Assembly (NCBI GenBank): GCA_046727175.1
Contig: JBKPCD010000149.1
Coordinates: 1 to 45,424, forward strand
Origin: JBKPCD01 sp046727175
GTDB lineage: Bacteria; Acidobacteriota; Vicinamibacteria; Vicinamibacterales; 2-12-FULL-66-21
DNA: 45,424 nt
Direction of reading: 5' to 3'
The notes under the pieces were generated by a model. The model made no database searches and was not told the origin of the DNA. It saw only the letters and a program-made list of their open reading frames with translations. The translations under genes were made by a program, and so were the position numbers. How positions within the stretch are numbered: the first letter of the stretch is position 1; each line of letters opens with the position of its first letter. Shown here one piece after another: positions 32,076 through 40,329 of this stretch.

Positions 32076-32714
32076 ATGGCCGTGAACCTGTGGGACACGC
32101 CTGAACACGCGCTCGAGTACCTCGGTCGCGTCGACATGATTCCTCATCGCGCCGAGGGAGAGCGCTCGCTCCTCGAATGGTTGCCGACGCGGTTGAGCCG
32201 CGTCCTCGACGTCGGGAGCGGCGACGGCCGTCTGCTCGCGGTCGTCAAAACCGCGCACCCTGAAGTGGACGCCGTCGCGCTCGACTTCTCACCGGTGATG
32301 CTCGATCGTCTGCGCACCAGGTTCTCGTCGGACGATCGCGTGACCGTTGTTGCCCACGACCTGGATGATTCGCTGCCGCAGGCACTGGGCACGTTCGATG
32401 CCGTCGTTTCGAGCTTCGCCATTCATCACGTGACCCACGAACGCAAGCGAGCGCTGTACGTAGAGATCTACGAGAAGATCCGTCCGGGCGGTGTGTTCTG
32501 CAACCTCGAGCACGTCGCGTCACCAACCGATGCGCTCCACGTGAAATTCCTCGCCACGCTCGACGTACCGCCCGAGAAGGACGACCCATCGAACAAGCTC
32601 CTCGACGTCGAGACGCAGCTCGAGTGGCTGCGGACGATTGGATTCGTCGACGTCGACTGCCACTGGAAGTGGCGCGAACTGGCGCTGCTCGCCGGCACGA
32701 AGCCTCTACTTTGA
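32076..32714 (+). CDS. Class I SAM-dependent methyltransferase
   Basis: 212 residues. SAM motif I VLDVGSGDGRLLAVVK, motif II VDAVALDFSPVML, the post-motif DLDDSLPQALGTFDAVVSSFAIHHV, and a Pro-rich late block EKIRPGGVFCNLEHV. The HHV after the acidic segment is typical of the UbiE/small-molecule group. The methyl acceptor cannot be told. No ribosome binding site is clear before 32076. It lies 36 bp downstream of the DUF1080 gene and is convergent with the toxin gene; the 116-bp gap between them shows nothing notable. Confidence 0.88.
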   Translation: MAVNLWDTPEHALEYLGRVDMIPHRAEGERSLLEWLPTRLSRVLDVGSGDGRLLAVVKTAHPEVDAVALDFSPVMLDRLRTRFSSDDRVTVVAHDLDDSLPQALGTFDAVVSSFAIHHVTHERKRALYVEIYEKIRPGGVFCNLEHVASPTDALHVKFLATLDVPPEKDDPSNKLLDVETQLEWLRTIGFVDVDCHWKWRELALLAGTKPLL

Positions 32715-32830
32715 TCGACTTGTCACGCTCCTGTGGGATGCACGACGCTCACGTGAGCCAGAAGTTCGTGAGCACGGTGACGACCTACCCGCTGTCGAAA
32801 GAGAGTCGGTCGTCTACACGCCGACGATCG

Positions 32831-33214
32831 TCATCTGAAGCGCAAGTAGCGGGCGCCGAGCCGCTCGAAGGCGGCGCGATCCGCTCCAACGACGTCCGCA
32901 TCGATCGAGTCTGCCGTCGCAACCAGCCATGCGTCGTTCTCACCCATCCGACGCGTAGCGCGCCGCTGCAAGAGCGCACAGCGGCGTGCCTGTGTCAGGT
33001 GAAGACCCTGTATCGCAAACCGTTGCAGAGATCTTGCGGTTGCAACGGGGTCGATTGCGCCTTCGAGCAGTTCCTCGACGGTGACGACCGAAACCACGAG
33101 CGATCGCCCGCGCAAAGACGACAAGAACCTGCGCGCCGGGCCCTTTTCGCCGGAAGCGGACTCGCGATCAAGGTCGATCAGAAAGGAAGAGTCCAACAGA
33201 GCCGCGCGCCTCAT
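32831..33214 (-). CDS. PIN-domain toxin, VapC-like
   Basis: 127 residues. The four acidic residues of a PIN ribonuclease are present in the right order: Asp8 in LLDSSFLIDL, Glu47 in VTVEELLEG, Asp94 in ENDAWLVATA and Asp112 in VGADRAAFERL. Such toxins cut tRNA or rRNA and are held inactive by the neighbouring antitoxin. The ATG at 33214 overlaps the antitoxin stop (ATGA, 33211-33214), so it is translated only after the antitoxin; the open frame extends to 33265 in the antitoxin gene, but the coupled start is more likely. The active site appears intact. Confidence 0.88.
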   Translation of the reverse strand: MRRAALLDSSFLIDLDRESASGEKGPARRFLSSLRGRSLVVSVVTVEELLEGAIDPVATARSLQRFAIQGLHLTQARRCALLQRRATRRMGENDAWLVATADSIDADVVGADRAAFERLGARYLRFR

Positions 33215-33411
33215 CGCTTCTTTTGTGCGAGGCCCAGACCTCTCCCTCGAGACCCGTCGACCCACTCGATCAGATCATCGCCCGTCTCAATCGGACTGAC
33301 GCGATCGATCAAGGCGCGGATCACGTCCGATTTCGCGCTTTTACTGCGACGTGCCCAGCGGGCAAGAAGGGCTGCCCGCTTCCTATCCAGCTTCACCGTG
33401 ACTGTCGGCAT
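33211..33411 (-). CDS. Ribbon-helix-helix antitoxin
   Basis: 66 residues. An N-terminal beta-strand (PTVTVKLDRKRA) and two helices with KSAKSDVIRALIDRV form a ribbon-helix-helix DNA-binding fold; the C-terminal part (IEWVDGSRGRGLGLAQKKR) should wrap around the PIN toxin. It overlaps the toxin start by 4 bp. The inverted repeat GGTAATA/TATTACC ends directly at its ATG, so it surely represses itself. No Shine-Dalgarno fits before the ATG, so the message may be leaderless. Confidence 0.83.
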   Translation of the reverse strand: MPTVTVKLDRKRAALLARWARRSKSAKSDVIRALIDRVSPIETGDDLIEWVDGSRGRGLGLAQKKR

Positions 33412-33431
33412 GGTAATACCACGATATTACC
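33412..33431. promoter_or_regulatory. Antitoxin operator
   Basis: GGTAATA (33412-33418) and TATTACC (33425-33431) form a perfect 7-bp inverted repeat with a 6-bp spacer, touching the antitoxin ATG (33409-33411). On the minus strand TAATAT within it resembles a -10 box. This is the expected place for the self-repression site of a ribbon-helix-helix antitoxin. Confidence 0.65.
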
Positions 33432-33696
33432 ATCGATGCCCCTGGGTGCCGACCCGCGGACCGACGCCACGACTGGTGTCGATGCAGCAGACCATTGGCA
33501 CACGGACGCCCGACGAGGCCCCACGTGTTCGATGGGGCAGGTCATAGTTCGGGATTCGGTGGCTTCGGGAAAACTGAATTCGTGTTGTCGCCGTGGACGC
33601 GTGACGGTTGAAATCGTTCGAGTTCAATGACAGAGTCGGATTGGGCAAGTGCGCCGAAAGCCCTGAGCCCAGAGCCGATCTCGAGACACCCATTCG

Positions 33697-34137
33697 ATGA
33701 CTGACGATTTCATGCGCGCGGCGATCGAAGAAGCCGAGGCGGGGCTTCGCGAGGGCGGCATTCCAATCGGGTCGGTGCTGGTGCAGGACGGGCGAATCAT
33801 CGGACGGGGCCACAATCGTCGCGTGCAGCGCGGGAGCGCGATTCTCCACGGCGAGATGGATGCGCTCGAGAACGCCGGCCGTCAGACTGCCTCCAGCTAC
33901 CGCGAGTCGGTGCTCTACACCACGCTTTCGCCTTGCGCGATGTGCAGCGGGGCGATCCTTCTCTACGGGATTCCGCGCGTCATCGTTGGTGAGAACCAGA
34001 CGTTCCGCGGCGAGGAGGATCTGCTCCGCTCGCGCGGCGTACGCGTCGAGGTCCTCCAGGACCCCACGTGCATCCGTCTCATGACCGAATTCATTGCGGC
34101 TCACCCGCAACTGTGGAACGAGGACATTGGTGTGTGA
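33697..34137 (+). CDS. Yeast-type cytosine deaminase
   Basis: 146 residues, cytidine/deoxycytidylate deaminase fold. Zinc site: His51 and catalytic Glu53 in HGEMDALENAG, Cys80 and Cys83 in LSPCAMCSGAILLYGIP. The blocks ILHGEMDALENAGR, IPRVIVGENQTF and the C-terminal LMTEFIAAHPQLWNEDIG match the fungal Fcy1 enzyme much more closely than the bacterial CodA amidohydrolase or TadA. It should convert cytosine to uracil for pyrimidine salvage. It is convergent with the enolase-superfamily gene. The 285-bp gap before it (33412-33696) shows only the antitoxin operator and one copy of an intergenic word (33657-33669). Confidence 0.9.
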   Translation: MTDDFMRAAIEEAEAGLREGGIPIGSVLVQDGRIIGRGHNRRVQRGSAILHGEMDALENAGRQTASSYRESVLYTTLSPCAMCSGAILLYGIPRVIVGENQTFRGEEDLLRSRGVRVEVLQDPTCIRLMTEFIAAHPQLWNEDIGV

Positions 34138-34168
34138 GATCCGGGGGCCGGGGGCCGAGGCCCGGAGC

Positions 34169-34216
34169 CGGTAGCTCGGTAGTTCGGTTGCTCGGTGGCT
34201 CGATAGCTCGCTTGCA
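34169..34216. repeat. Array of CGGTNGCT octamers
   Basis: Six octamers in phase from 34169: CGGTAGCT, CGGTAGTT, CGGTTGCT, CGGTGGCT, CGATAGCT and CGCTTGCA. They lie in the gap between the convergent deaminase and enolase-superfamily genes and are preceded by a GGGGGCC-rich stretch (34143-34160). The word is the same as at 9876-9907, with a 21-base exact match across the first two units and their flank. Confidence 0.8.
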
Positions 34217-34246
34217 CGCCGGGATTCGATGTTCAGAGTTCGGTTC

Positions 34247-35515
34247 TCATGCTTCCGCTGCGCCGCTGAGCACACTCTTCACATCTTTGATCCCCACGCC
34301 TGGGCCGCCAGGTACGGACATCTTCCCGTCCTTCACCGTAATCGGCGGGTCGATCCATCTGCCGTACTCACCGAGCCCGAGCTTGTATTCCTGATACCGG
34401 CCGATGTCGGGCACGCACGACGCGAAGTGCAGCATGTAGACGAACCCGAATCCGCCTGAAATGTGCACGGTCGTCGGCATCTTCGCCACTGCCGCCATTC
34501 GCGCCACTCGCACGGAGCGAATCATGCCGCCGTAGTAGAAGAGATCGGGCTGGACGATGTCGACGCCGCGGTTGGCGATGGTCCAGCGGAAGCGCCAGTC
34601 GCTGTATTCCTGCTCCCCGCCAGCCACGGGAATCGTGAGCGTATCCGCGACGATTTTCGTGTCTTCGTGGTGATCGAACGGGCACGGCTCCTCGAAGTAC
34701 ACCGCCTTGACGTCCTCGAGCATGCGGCCGATCTCGATCGCCTTCGGCGGATCGTACGAGCTGTTGGCGTCCGCATGGAGATCGATCGCGTCGCCCAGGA
34801 CTTTGCGCGTCAACGGGATGAGTCGTTCGGTCCGTCCTGGGCTCGCGTCGGCGTTGCGGCTCATGCGTCCGCCGACGCGGAACTTCACCGCGCGCGCGCC
34901 GGACTCTTGCAGCAGCTTCTGCAGGTACTCGACCTCCGCCTCCGGCGTCGTATCGCGGCGGCCGCTCGCGACGTAACACGCGACCTCGTTGCGGACGATG
35001 TCGCCGAGGAGGGCGCCCATCGACTTGTGCGCGATGCGGCCCAGCATGTCGAGAATCGCGAATTCGGCCCACGCCTGCGGTGACCAGAACGCCAGTCCTT
35101 GAAGCTTGTAGTTGTCGTTCCAGCGATAGAGCTCCCACAACAGGTTCTCGAGATCGCGCGCGTCCTTCCCGATGAAGAACGGCAGCACGAGCTGCTTCGC
35201 GATCTTGTCGAGATATTGCCCGCGCGGCGGATTGATGACCGACACCCCCTCCGCGCCGTCCCTGGAGCGCACGTGCACGAAATACTCGTCGCCCTTTTTC
35301 AACAGGCGCATCGAGTCGATCACGACGGGCGACGCGAACAGATCGCGCTTCAAGACAGGCGCTGCAGCGGCACGATCGAGATCGCGAACATCCGGACCGT
35401 TATGCGCAGCAGCATCGTTGGACTGAACCGCAGGGAGACGCGTGTTCGGGCGATTCAAAGCCAGCCCGCCGACGCCAACCGCACTCGCGAGAAACGTCCG
35501 TCGATTCGAACGCAT
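34247..35515 (-). CDS. Tat-exported enolase-superfamily protein (mandelate racemase type)
   Basis: 422 residues. The N-terminus SNRRTFLASAVGVGGLAL is a twin-arginine signal (RRTFL plus hydrophobic stretch). Mature protein: N-terminal capping domain, then a barrel with KFRVGGR (Lys-x-Arg) and metal ligands Asp in DLHADANSS, Glu in YFEEPCP and Glu in AGGEQEY. Later come DIVQPDLFYYGG and the catalytic His region TTVHISGG. This is the mandelate racemase/sugar-acid dehydratase subgroup; likely substrates are aldonates or related sugar acids. Export is unusual for this superfamily. AGGAGA lies before the ATG at 35515; an ORF to 35572 exists but lacks a good start. Confidence 0.9.
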   Translation of the reverse strand: MRSNRRTFLASAVGVGGLALNRPNTRLPAVQSNDAAAHNGPDVRDLDRAAAAPVLKRDLFASPVVIDSMRLLKKGDEYFVHVRSRDGAEGVSVINPPRGQYLDKIAKQLVLPFFIGKDARDLENLLWELYRWNDNYKLQGLAFWSPQAWAEFAILDMLGRIAHKSMGALLGDIVRNEVACYVASGRRDTTPEAEVEYLQKLLQESGARAVKFRVGGRMSRNADASPGRTERLIPLTRKVLGDAIDLHADANSSYDPPKAIEIGRMLEDVKAVYFEEPCPFDHHEDTKIVADTLTIPVAGGEQEYSDWRFRWTIANRGVDIVQPDLFYYGGMIRSVRVARMAAVAKMPTTVHISGGFGFVYMLHFASCVPDIGRYQEYKLGLGEYGRWIDPPITVKDGKMSVPGGPGVGIKDVKSVLSGAAEA

Positions 35516-35648
35516 AATCGGCTCTCCTGCAAACGCGTCGTGGATTATGCGGGTGTCGAACCGCCGGTGCAAGCCGGGGATTGGAATAGGATTCTCGCCG
35601 TCCGGGATTCAGACCTACAATGCGCAAGTCCGTTTCAAGGAGGGTGTG

Positions 35649-35951
35649 ATGCTCGGTGGACGGTCTTGGGACGACTGGATCGCGCAATACGCCACGAGCC
35701 ATCAGCATCCGGTGAATCGCTTCTGTCACACGATCGGCATACCGCTCATCGTGATCTCCATTGCGATTACCGTGGTGGCGACGTTCGTGTCCGGCCTCTG
35801 GGGGACGGCGATTACCCTGTTTCTCATCGGTTGGATATTTCAGTTCGTCGGCCACGCGTTCGAGAGGAAACCGCCGGAGTTCTTCCATGACTGGCGGTTC
35901 CTGTTTGTCGGTCTTCGATGGTGGATCGCAAAGATCCGGGGGCGCGCATAA
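35649..35951 (+). CDS. Mpo1-like (DUF962) membrane protein
   Basis: 100 residues. QYATSHQHPVNRFCHTIGIP holds the conserved His/Asn pattern of the DUF962/Mpo1 family, followed by two hydrophobic segments (LIVISIAITVVATFVSGLWG and AITLFLIGWIFQFVGHA) and EFFHDWRFLFVGLRWWI. The yeast relative is an iron-dependent dioxygenase of 2-hydroxy fatty acid alpha-oxidation; many bacterial ones are of unknown role. The strong AAGGAGGG about 5 nt before the ATG at 35649 decides the start. If the trehalase gene used its earliest start it would overlap this gene by 34 bp. Confidence 0.88.
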   Translation: MLGGRSWDDWIAQYATSHQHPVNRFCHTIGIPLIVISIAITVVATFVSGLWGTAITLFLIGWIFQFVGHAFERKPPEFFHDWRFLFVGLRWWIAKIRGRA

Positions 35952-35995
35952 CGCCTTACGGTCGACGCATGCGTCGATCAGGGACACTGGACGAT

Positions 35996-37648
35996 ATGCC
36001 TGGCAGACCGAGGAAGAATGCCGCGCACGCAGGGTGGCCGCTCGTCGCCCTCTGCCTGACCCTCTCGCTCGTCGCCAGCGGCAGCGTCCAGGACCATCCG
36101 GACGCGAAGCAGCTCGAGCCCGTCCGGCAGTACATCAAAGCGACCTGGAAGACACTGACCCGCTCGACGAAGGATTTACCGGCCGCAGCGCGCGATCCCA
36201 AGCTTCCGCACAAGAGCGGTGAGCCCTGGGCAGTCTATGTCTCGCCGAAACAAGACCGCTCAGCGCTCGAGAAGGACCTGCGCCGCGTGCTGAGCAAGCA
36301 GGAGCTTGCGCAGCTCGACATCAGAACGCTGCCTGCAGACACACGGGCGATGCGCGACCACGGGCTGCTGTACTTGCCGTACCCGTACGTCGTGCCGGGC
36401 GGCCGCTTCAACGAGATGTACGGCTGGGACAGTTACTTCATTCAGGTGGGGCTGCTGCACGACGGCGAAACCGAGCGTGCGCTCGATATGGTGAGGAACT
36501 TTCTCTACGAAATCGAGCACTACGGGATGATTCTGAACGCAAACCGGACGTACTACCTCACGCGATCGCAGCCGCCGTTTCTCACCCGGATGATTCGTGG
36601 AGTGTTCGGCCGCACAAAAGATCGCGAGTGGCTGCGAACGACGCTTCCGGCAATCGATCGTTACTATGCGTTCTGGACGACGGCGCCCCACCTCATTCCC
36701 GAGATCGGGCTCTCGCGTTACTTCGATCTCGGCGAAGGTCCCGCGCCGGAAGTGATCAGCGACGAGCGCGATTCCGCCGGCCGTACCCACTACGATCGCG
36801 TGCGCGAGTTCTACCGCACGCACGACATCAACGACTACGACGTCACCCTGTACTACGATCGCGCCAACGATCGCCTGACGGATCTTTTCTACAAAGGCGA
36901 TCGCTCGATGCGCGAGTCGGGATTCGACCCGTCCAATCGCTTCGGTCCGTTCAGCGCCGATATCATACACTACGCTCCCGTCTGCCTGAACTCATTGCTC
37001 TATCAAATGGAAGTCGACGCAGCCGAGATCAACGCCATCCTCGGCCGCGATCCGGATTCGGAAGTCTGGCGCGGACGCGCCCGCGCGCGCCAAGAACGCG
37101 TGAATACGCTCCTATGGGACGAGGCGGCGGGACTGTACTTCGACTACAGTTTCCGCATTGGACGCCGCCGATCGTACGAGTTCGCAACGACGTTCTATCC
37201 GTTGTGGGTGGGCCTCGCCACGGGCGAACAGGCCCGTCGGGTTCGCGAGAATCTCCCGAAGTTCGAGGCTCCCGGCGGGTTGCTCACCAGCACCCAGGTG
37301 ACCGGCAGCCAGTGGGACGCGCCGTTCGGCTGGGCGCCGCTGCAGATGATTGCCGTCGACGGCTTGAGACGCTACGGATACGAAGAGGACGCGGACCGCC
37401 TCTCTGCGAAGTTCGTGTCCCTTGTAGCGAAGGAGTTTCAGGAACACCACACGATCGTCGAGAAATACGACGTACGTCGACGCGAATCAGACGTCTCGGC
37501 CGGCATCACGTTCGGCTATTCTTCCAACGAGATCGGCTTCGGGTGGACCAATGCCGTGGTTCTCGAGTTGCTGGCGGGGATGAGGGAACCGGTGAAGCGG
37601 CAGCCGGATTCCGGAGTGCAGGAACCAGCCATTACCCGACACCCATAG
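35996..37648 (+). CDS. treA: Trehalase (glycoside hydrolase family 37)
   Basis: 550 residues from ATG at 35996. Signal-like region PLVALCLTLSLVASGS, then the GH37 barrel. Both family signatures are present: VPGGRFNEMYGWDSYFIQ near residue 130 (PGGRFxExYGWDxY) and QWDAPFGWAPLQ near 450 (QWDxPxGWAP). The first residues of the mature part are disordered. It hydrolyses alpha,alpha-trehalose to two glucoses in the periplasm. Starts at 35918 and 35969 are also in frame; 35996 gives the best signal peptide but the ribosome site is weak for all three. A strong 9-bp hairpin follows at 37715. Confidence 0.92.
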   Translation: MPGRPRKNAAHAGWPLVALCLTLSLVASGSVQDHPDAKQLEPVRQYIKATWKTLTRSTKDLPAAARDPKLPHKSGEPWAVYVSPKQDRSALEKDLRRVLSKQELAQLDIRTLPADTRAMRDHGLLYLPYPYVVPGGRFNEMYGWDSYFIQVGLLHDGETERALDMVRNFLYEIEHYGMILNANRTYYLTRSQPPFLTRMIRGVFGRTKDREWLRTTLPAIDRYYAFWTTAPHLIPEIGLSRYFDLGEGPAPEVISDERDSAGRTHYDRVREFYRTHDINDYDVTLYYDRANDRLTDLFYKGDRSMRESGFDPSNRFGPFSADIIHYAPVCLNSLLYQMEVDAAEINAILGRDPDSEVWRGRARARQERVNTLLWDEAAGLYFDYSFRIGRRRSYEFATTFYPLWVGLATGEQARRVRENLPKFEAPGGLLTSTQVTGSQWDAPFGWAPLQMIAVDGLRRYGYEEDADRLSAKFVSLVAKEFQEHHTIVEKYDVRRRESDVSAGITFGYSSNEIGFGWTNAVVLELLAGMREPVKRQPDSGVQEPAITRHP

Positions 37649-37714
37649 GGAAACGGATCAGAGAGCGTTTCACACCACTGAATCAGGGATCAACACCGCG
37701 CGAGGCTGGGATCG

Positions 37715-37737
37715 CGCCCGTGGAGAATCCACGGGCG
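37715..37737. terminator. Hairpin terminator between convergent genes
   Basis: CGCCCGTGG (37715-37723) pairs perfectly with CCACGGGCG (37729-37737) around loop AGAAT. It directly abuts the stop codon of the minus-strand permease and lies 67 bp after the trehalase stop. A T-run is lacking on both sides, so rho-independent efficiency may be modest. Confidence 0.55.
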
Positions 37738-40257
37738 TCATTCCGTGCGCAGCGCTGTGAGCGGCGTGACACGCGTCGCGCGCCGTGCCGGAATCAGCGC
37801 GGCGGCGAGCGCGACGACCCCGAGCACCAACGGCGCTGCGACTAGCGTCGGAGCATCCAGCGGACTCACCTCGTACAACAACCCGCTCAGAGCACGGCCG
37901 ATGAGCGCCCCGATTGGAAGACCGATTGCGATGCCGATCGCTGTCACCCACAGTCCTTCCCGCAAGACGAGCCACAAGATGCTGGCCGGCCGTGCGCCGA
38001 GGGCCATCCTGATCCCGATCTCACGCGCCCGCTGGGAGACCACGTACGACTTGACGCCATACAGACCGACGACCGCGAGGAGCAGTGCAAGCGCTCCAAA
38101 CACGGCGATCAGCCGACCAAAGGTCCGCACGCCCCAGAGCGCCAGCCCGCGATCGTGGAACGCTTGCATCGTCGAGAGAACCACCACCGGCAGACGATCG
38201 TCCACGGCCCGCAGCTCCCGCCGGACAGCGGCCAACACCCTCGAGTCGGCGTCACTCGCTCCGGAGGCCGTCCGCACGTGGACGTGCAAAGCCGAACGGA
38301 AATGGCTGCCCGCCGGAACGTACAGATGCGGCACCGGCCCGCGATCGAACAGGCTCGAGCGCAGTGCCGGCGCGATGCCGACGATTTGCATCGGCTCGAA
38401 GTCCACGCCGGGCGGTTCTTCTTCGTGCCGCACGATCCGGATCATCTGTCCGACGGGATCCTCGTCGGGAAACAATCGACGCGCGAGCAGCTCATCGACG
38501 ATCGCGACGCGATTGGCATCGGGCGACTCCTCTTCGCCTCGCGTGAACTCTCGACCGCGAAGCATCCGCAGCCCCAGAGTTTTGAAATAGTCCGCCCCTA
38601 TAATCATGTAGCTCGGTGATCGGCCACGCTCCGTCGCCATCGCGGCTCCCAGGCGCTCTACCGCCCGCCCTTCCTGGAATTCGCCAAACGGGACGATGGA
38701 TGTGAGCGTGACCGACTCGATAGCAGGGAGCGCGCGAAGCCGCTCCATCACCTCGCGATAGATCGCCCTCGCGCGTGCCGCTCCGTAGCCGGCAAGGCTC
38801 GGATCCAGGCTCGCGAGGATCAGCCGCTCGTACCGGTAACCCGGGTTGGCCGCGGCTGCGTTGGTAGCTCCCCGCGTGAAGAGGCCGGCGCCGATCAGCA
38901 ACGCGAGCGACAACGTGATTTGCCCCACGACCAGCAGGTTTCGCGCACTGAACCAACGACCGCCGATCGCGCTCAGAAGCGGGTCCAGCCTCTTGAGATC
39001 CGCGACGACGTCGGTGCGCGACGATTTCAGCGCCGGGCCGAGACCGAACGCAAGCGTGCTCACGACGGCGAACCCCATCGTCGCAGCCACGACGGTTGTG
39101 TCCGGCGTCGGGTCGAACTGAAGTGCGAGGGGGAGCACCGAGGCGAGCGAAGCCGCCAGCGCCCTCATGGCCGAGAAGGACAGGACGATGCCCGCCGCGG
39201 CGCCGACGAGCGCAAGGCACAAGCTCTCGGTCAGCAGCTGCCGCACGATCCGAGCGGGACGGCCGCCGACCGCAAGGCGCACCGCGATCTCGCGCCGCCG
39301 CACAGCGCCGTGCGCCAGCAGCATGTTCGCGATGTTCAGGCACGCAATCATCAGCACGACCGCCGACATCCCCATCAGGAGCGCCGTCGCCACCGCCAGG
39401 CCGGAATCCGACTGCGGCGAGGTGCTCGTCGACATGCGCGGCAGGGGATTGATTGTCAGCACCTGATCCTTGTTCTCTGCCGGATACGCGGCTGCCATCT
39501 GTCGCGCGAGCGCGTCGAGCGCGGTCGACGCCGCCTGCGGCTCCACGCCAGCCTTCAACCGGCCGGCAACGACGAGCGCATGGTTGGACCGGTCGCCAAT
39601 TCCCGTGCCTCGCGTCTTGAAGATGTCGTTGACGACGGCATCGAACATTCCGAGCGGCAGCCACATCTCCGGCGCAACCAAAGCCATCGTCCCGCTGAAT
39701 CCGCGCGGCGCGACGCCGACCACCGTGAAGTCCATCGCGTTGACCTTGATCGTGCTGCCAATGAATCCGCGATCGAACCCGGTATCCCGCCACCGCTCGT
39801 AGCTCGTAATGACGACGGAGATTGCCGCGCCCGGACGTTCCTCGGCGGCGCTGAACTCGCGTCCCGCCGCAAGGGGCACCGAGAGCGTAGCGAAGTAGTT
39901 CGACGAGATCAGCTCGGCGAACGCGCGCCGGGTCGTGTCACCGGCGGGGACGCCCACGAGCGCGAACATGTGGGCCATGAGGCCGTCGAAGACGGTGTTC
40001 GACGCTCGGATATCCCCGTAGTTCGGATACGAGAAGCCTCGATAGGAGTCCGGCTTCGTGCGGTCATGGCTGAAGAGCCCGACGAGATCGTCCGCGCGTC
40101 CGGCGAGCGGACGGAGGAGGAGTGCGTTCACGAGAGTGAACATCGCGCTGTTCGCGCCGATGCCCAGCGCGAGCACCAGGACCGCCGTGGCAGTGAAGCC
40201 AGGAGTCTTGACGAGCGTGCGGATGCCGTAGCGAAGATCCTGTATCAGGGCGCTCAT
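37738..40257 (-). CDS. Orphan MacB/FtsX-type permease, copy 3
   Basis: 839 residues, about 29 longer than the two other copies. Starts MSALIQDLRYGIRTLVKTPG, with the standard helix-PCD-FtsX unit twice in one chain. First FtsX core (about 290-400): IACLNIANMLLAHGAVRRRE. Final core (about 705-835): REIGIRMALGARPASI and the ending LIPARRATRVTPLTALRTE. As with the other copies no ATPase or PadR gene is adjacent on this strand. Transport substrate unknown. It lies upstream-facing from a TPR gene (72 bp gap, same strand), which may be co-transcribed. Confidence 0.9.
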   Translation of the reverse strand: MSALIQDLRYGIRTLVKTPGFTATAVLVLALGIGANSAMFTLVNALLLRPLAGRADDLVGLFSHDRTKPDSYRGFSYPNYGDIRASNTVFDGLMAHMFALVGVPAGDTTRRAFAELISSNYFATLSVPLAAGREFSAAEERPGAAISVVITSYERWRDTGFDRGFIGSTIKVNAMDFTVVGVAPRGFSGTMALVAPEMWLPLGMFDAVVNDIFKTRGTGIGDRSNHALVVAGRLKAGVEPQAASTALDALARQMAAAYPAENKDQVLTINPLPRMSTSTSPQSDSGLAVATALLMGMSAVVLMIACLNIANMLLAHGAVRRREIAVRLAVGGRPARIVRQLLTESLCLALVGAAAGIVLSFSAMRALAASLASVLPLALQFDPTPDTTVVAATMGFAVVSTLAFGLGPALKSSRTDVVADLKRLDPLLSAIGGRWFSARNLLVVGQITLSLALLIGAGLFTRGATNAAAANPGYRYERLILASLDPSLAGYGAARARAIYREVMERLRALPAIESVTLTSIVPFGEFQEGRAVERLGAAMATERGRSPSYMIIGADYFKTLGLRMLRGREFTRGEEESPDANRVAIVDELLARRLFPDEDPVGQMIRIVRHEEEPPGVDFEPMQIVGIAPALRSSLFDRGPVPHLYVPAGSHFRSALHVHVRTASGASDADSRVLAAVRRELRAVDDRLPVVVLSTMQAFHDRGLALWGVRTFGRLIAVFGALALLLAVVGLYGVKSYVVSQRAREIGIRMALGARPASILWLVLREGLWVTAIGIAIGLPIGALIGRALSGLLYEVSPLDAPTLVAAPLVLGVVALAAALIPARRATRVTPLTALRTE

Positions 40258-40329
40258 GTGCGCAATTGACGCAGAGCTGGCACAGAAGGTTCCAGGCAGT
40301 CACCGTCAGCGAGCGGGTGCAGACGCACG

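Noticed and set aside
38920..40269. 449-codon plus-strand ORF
   Set aside because: Antisense shadow of the third permease; composition is Arg/His-rich and unlike a protein.
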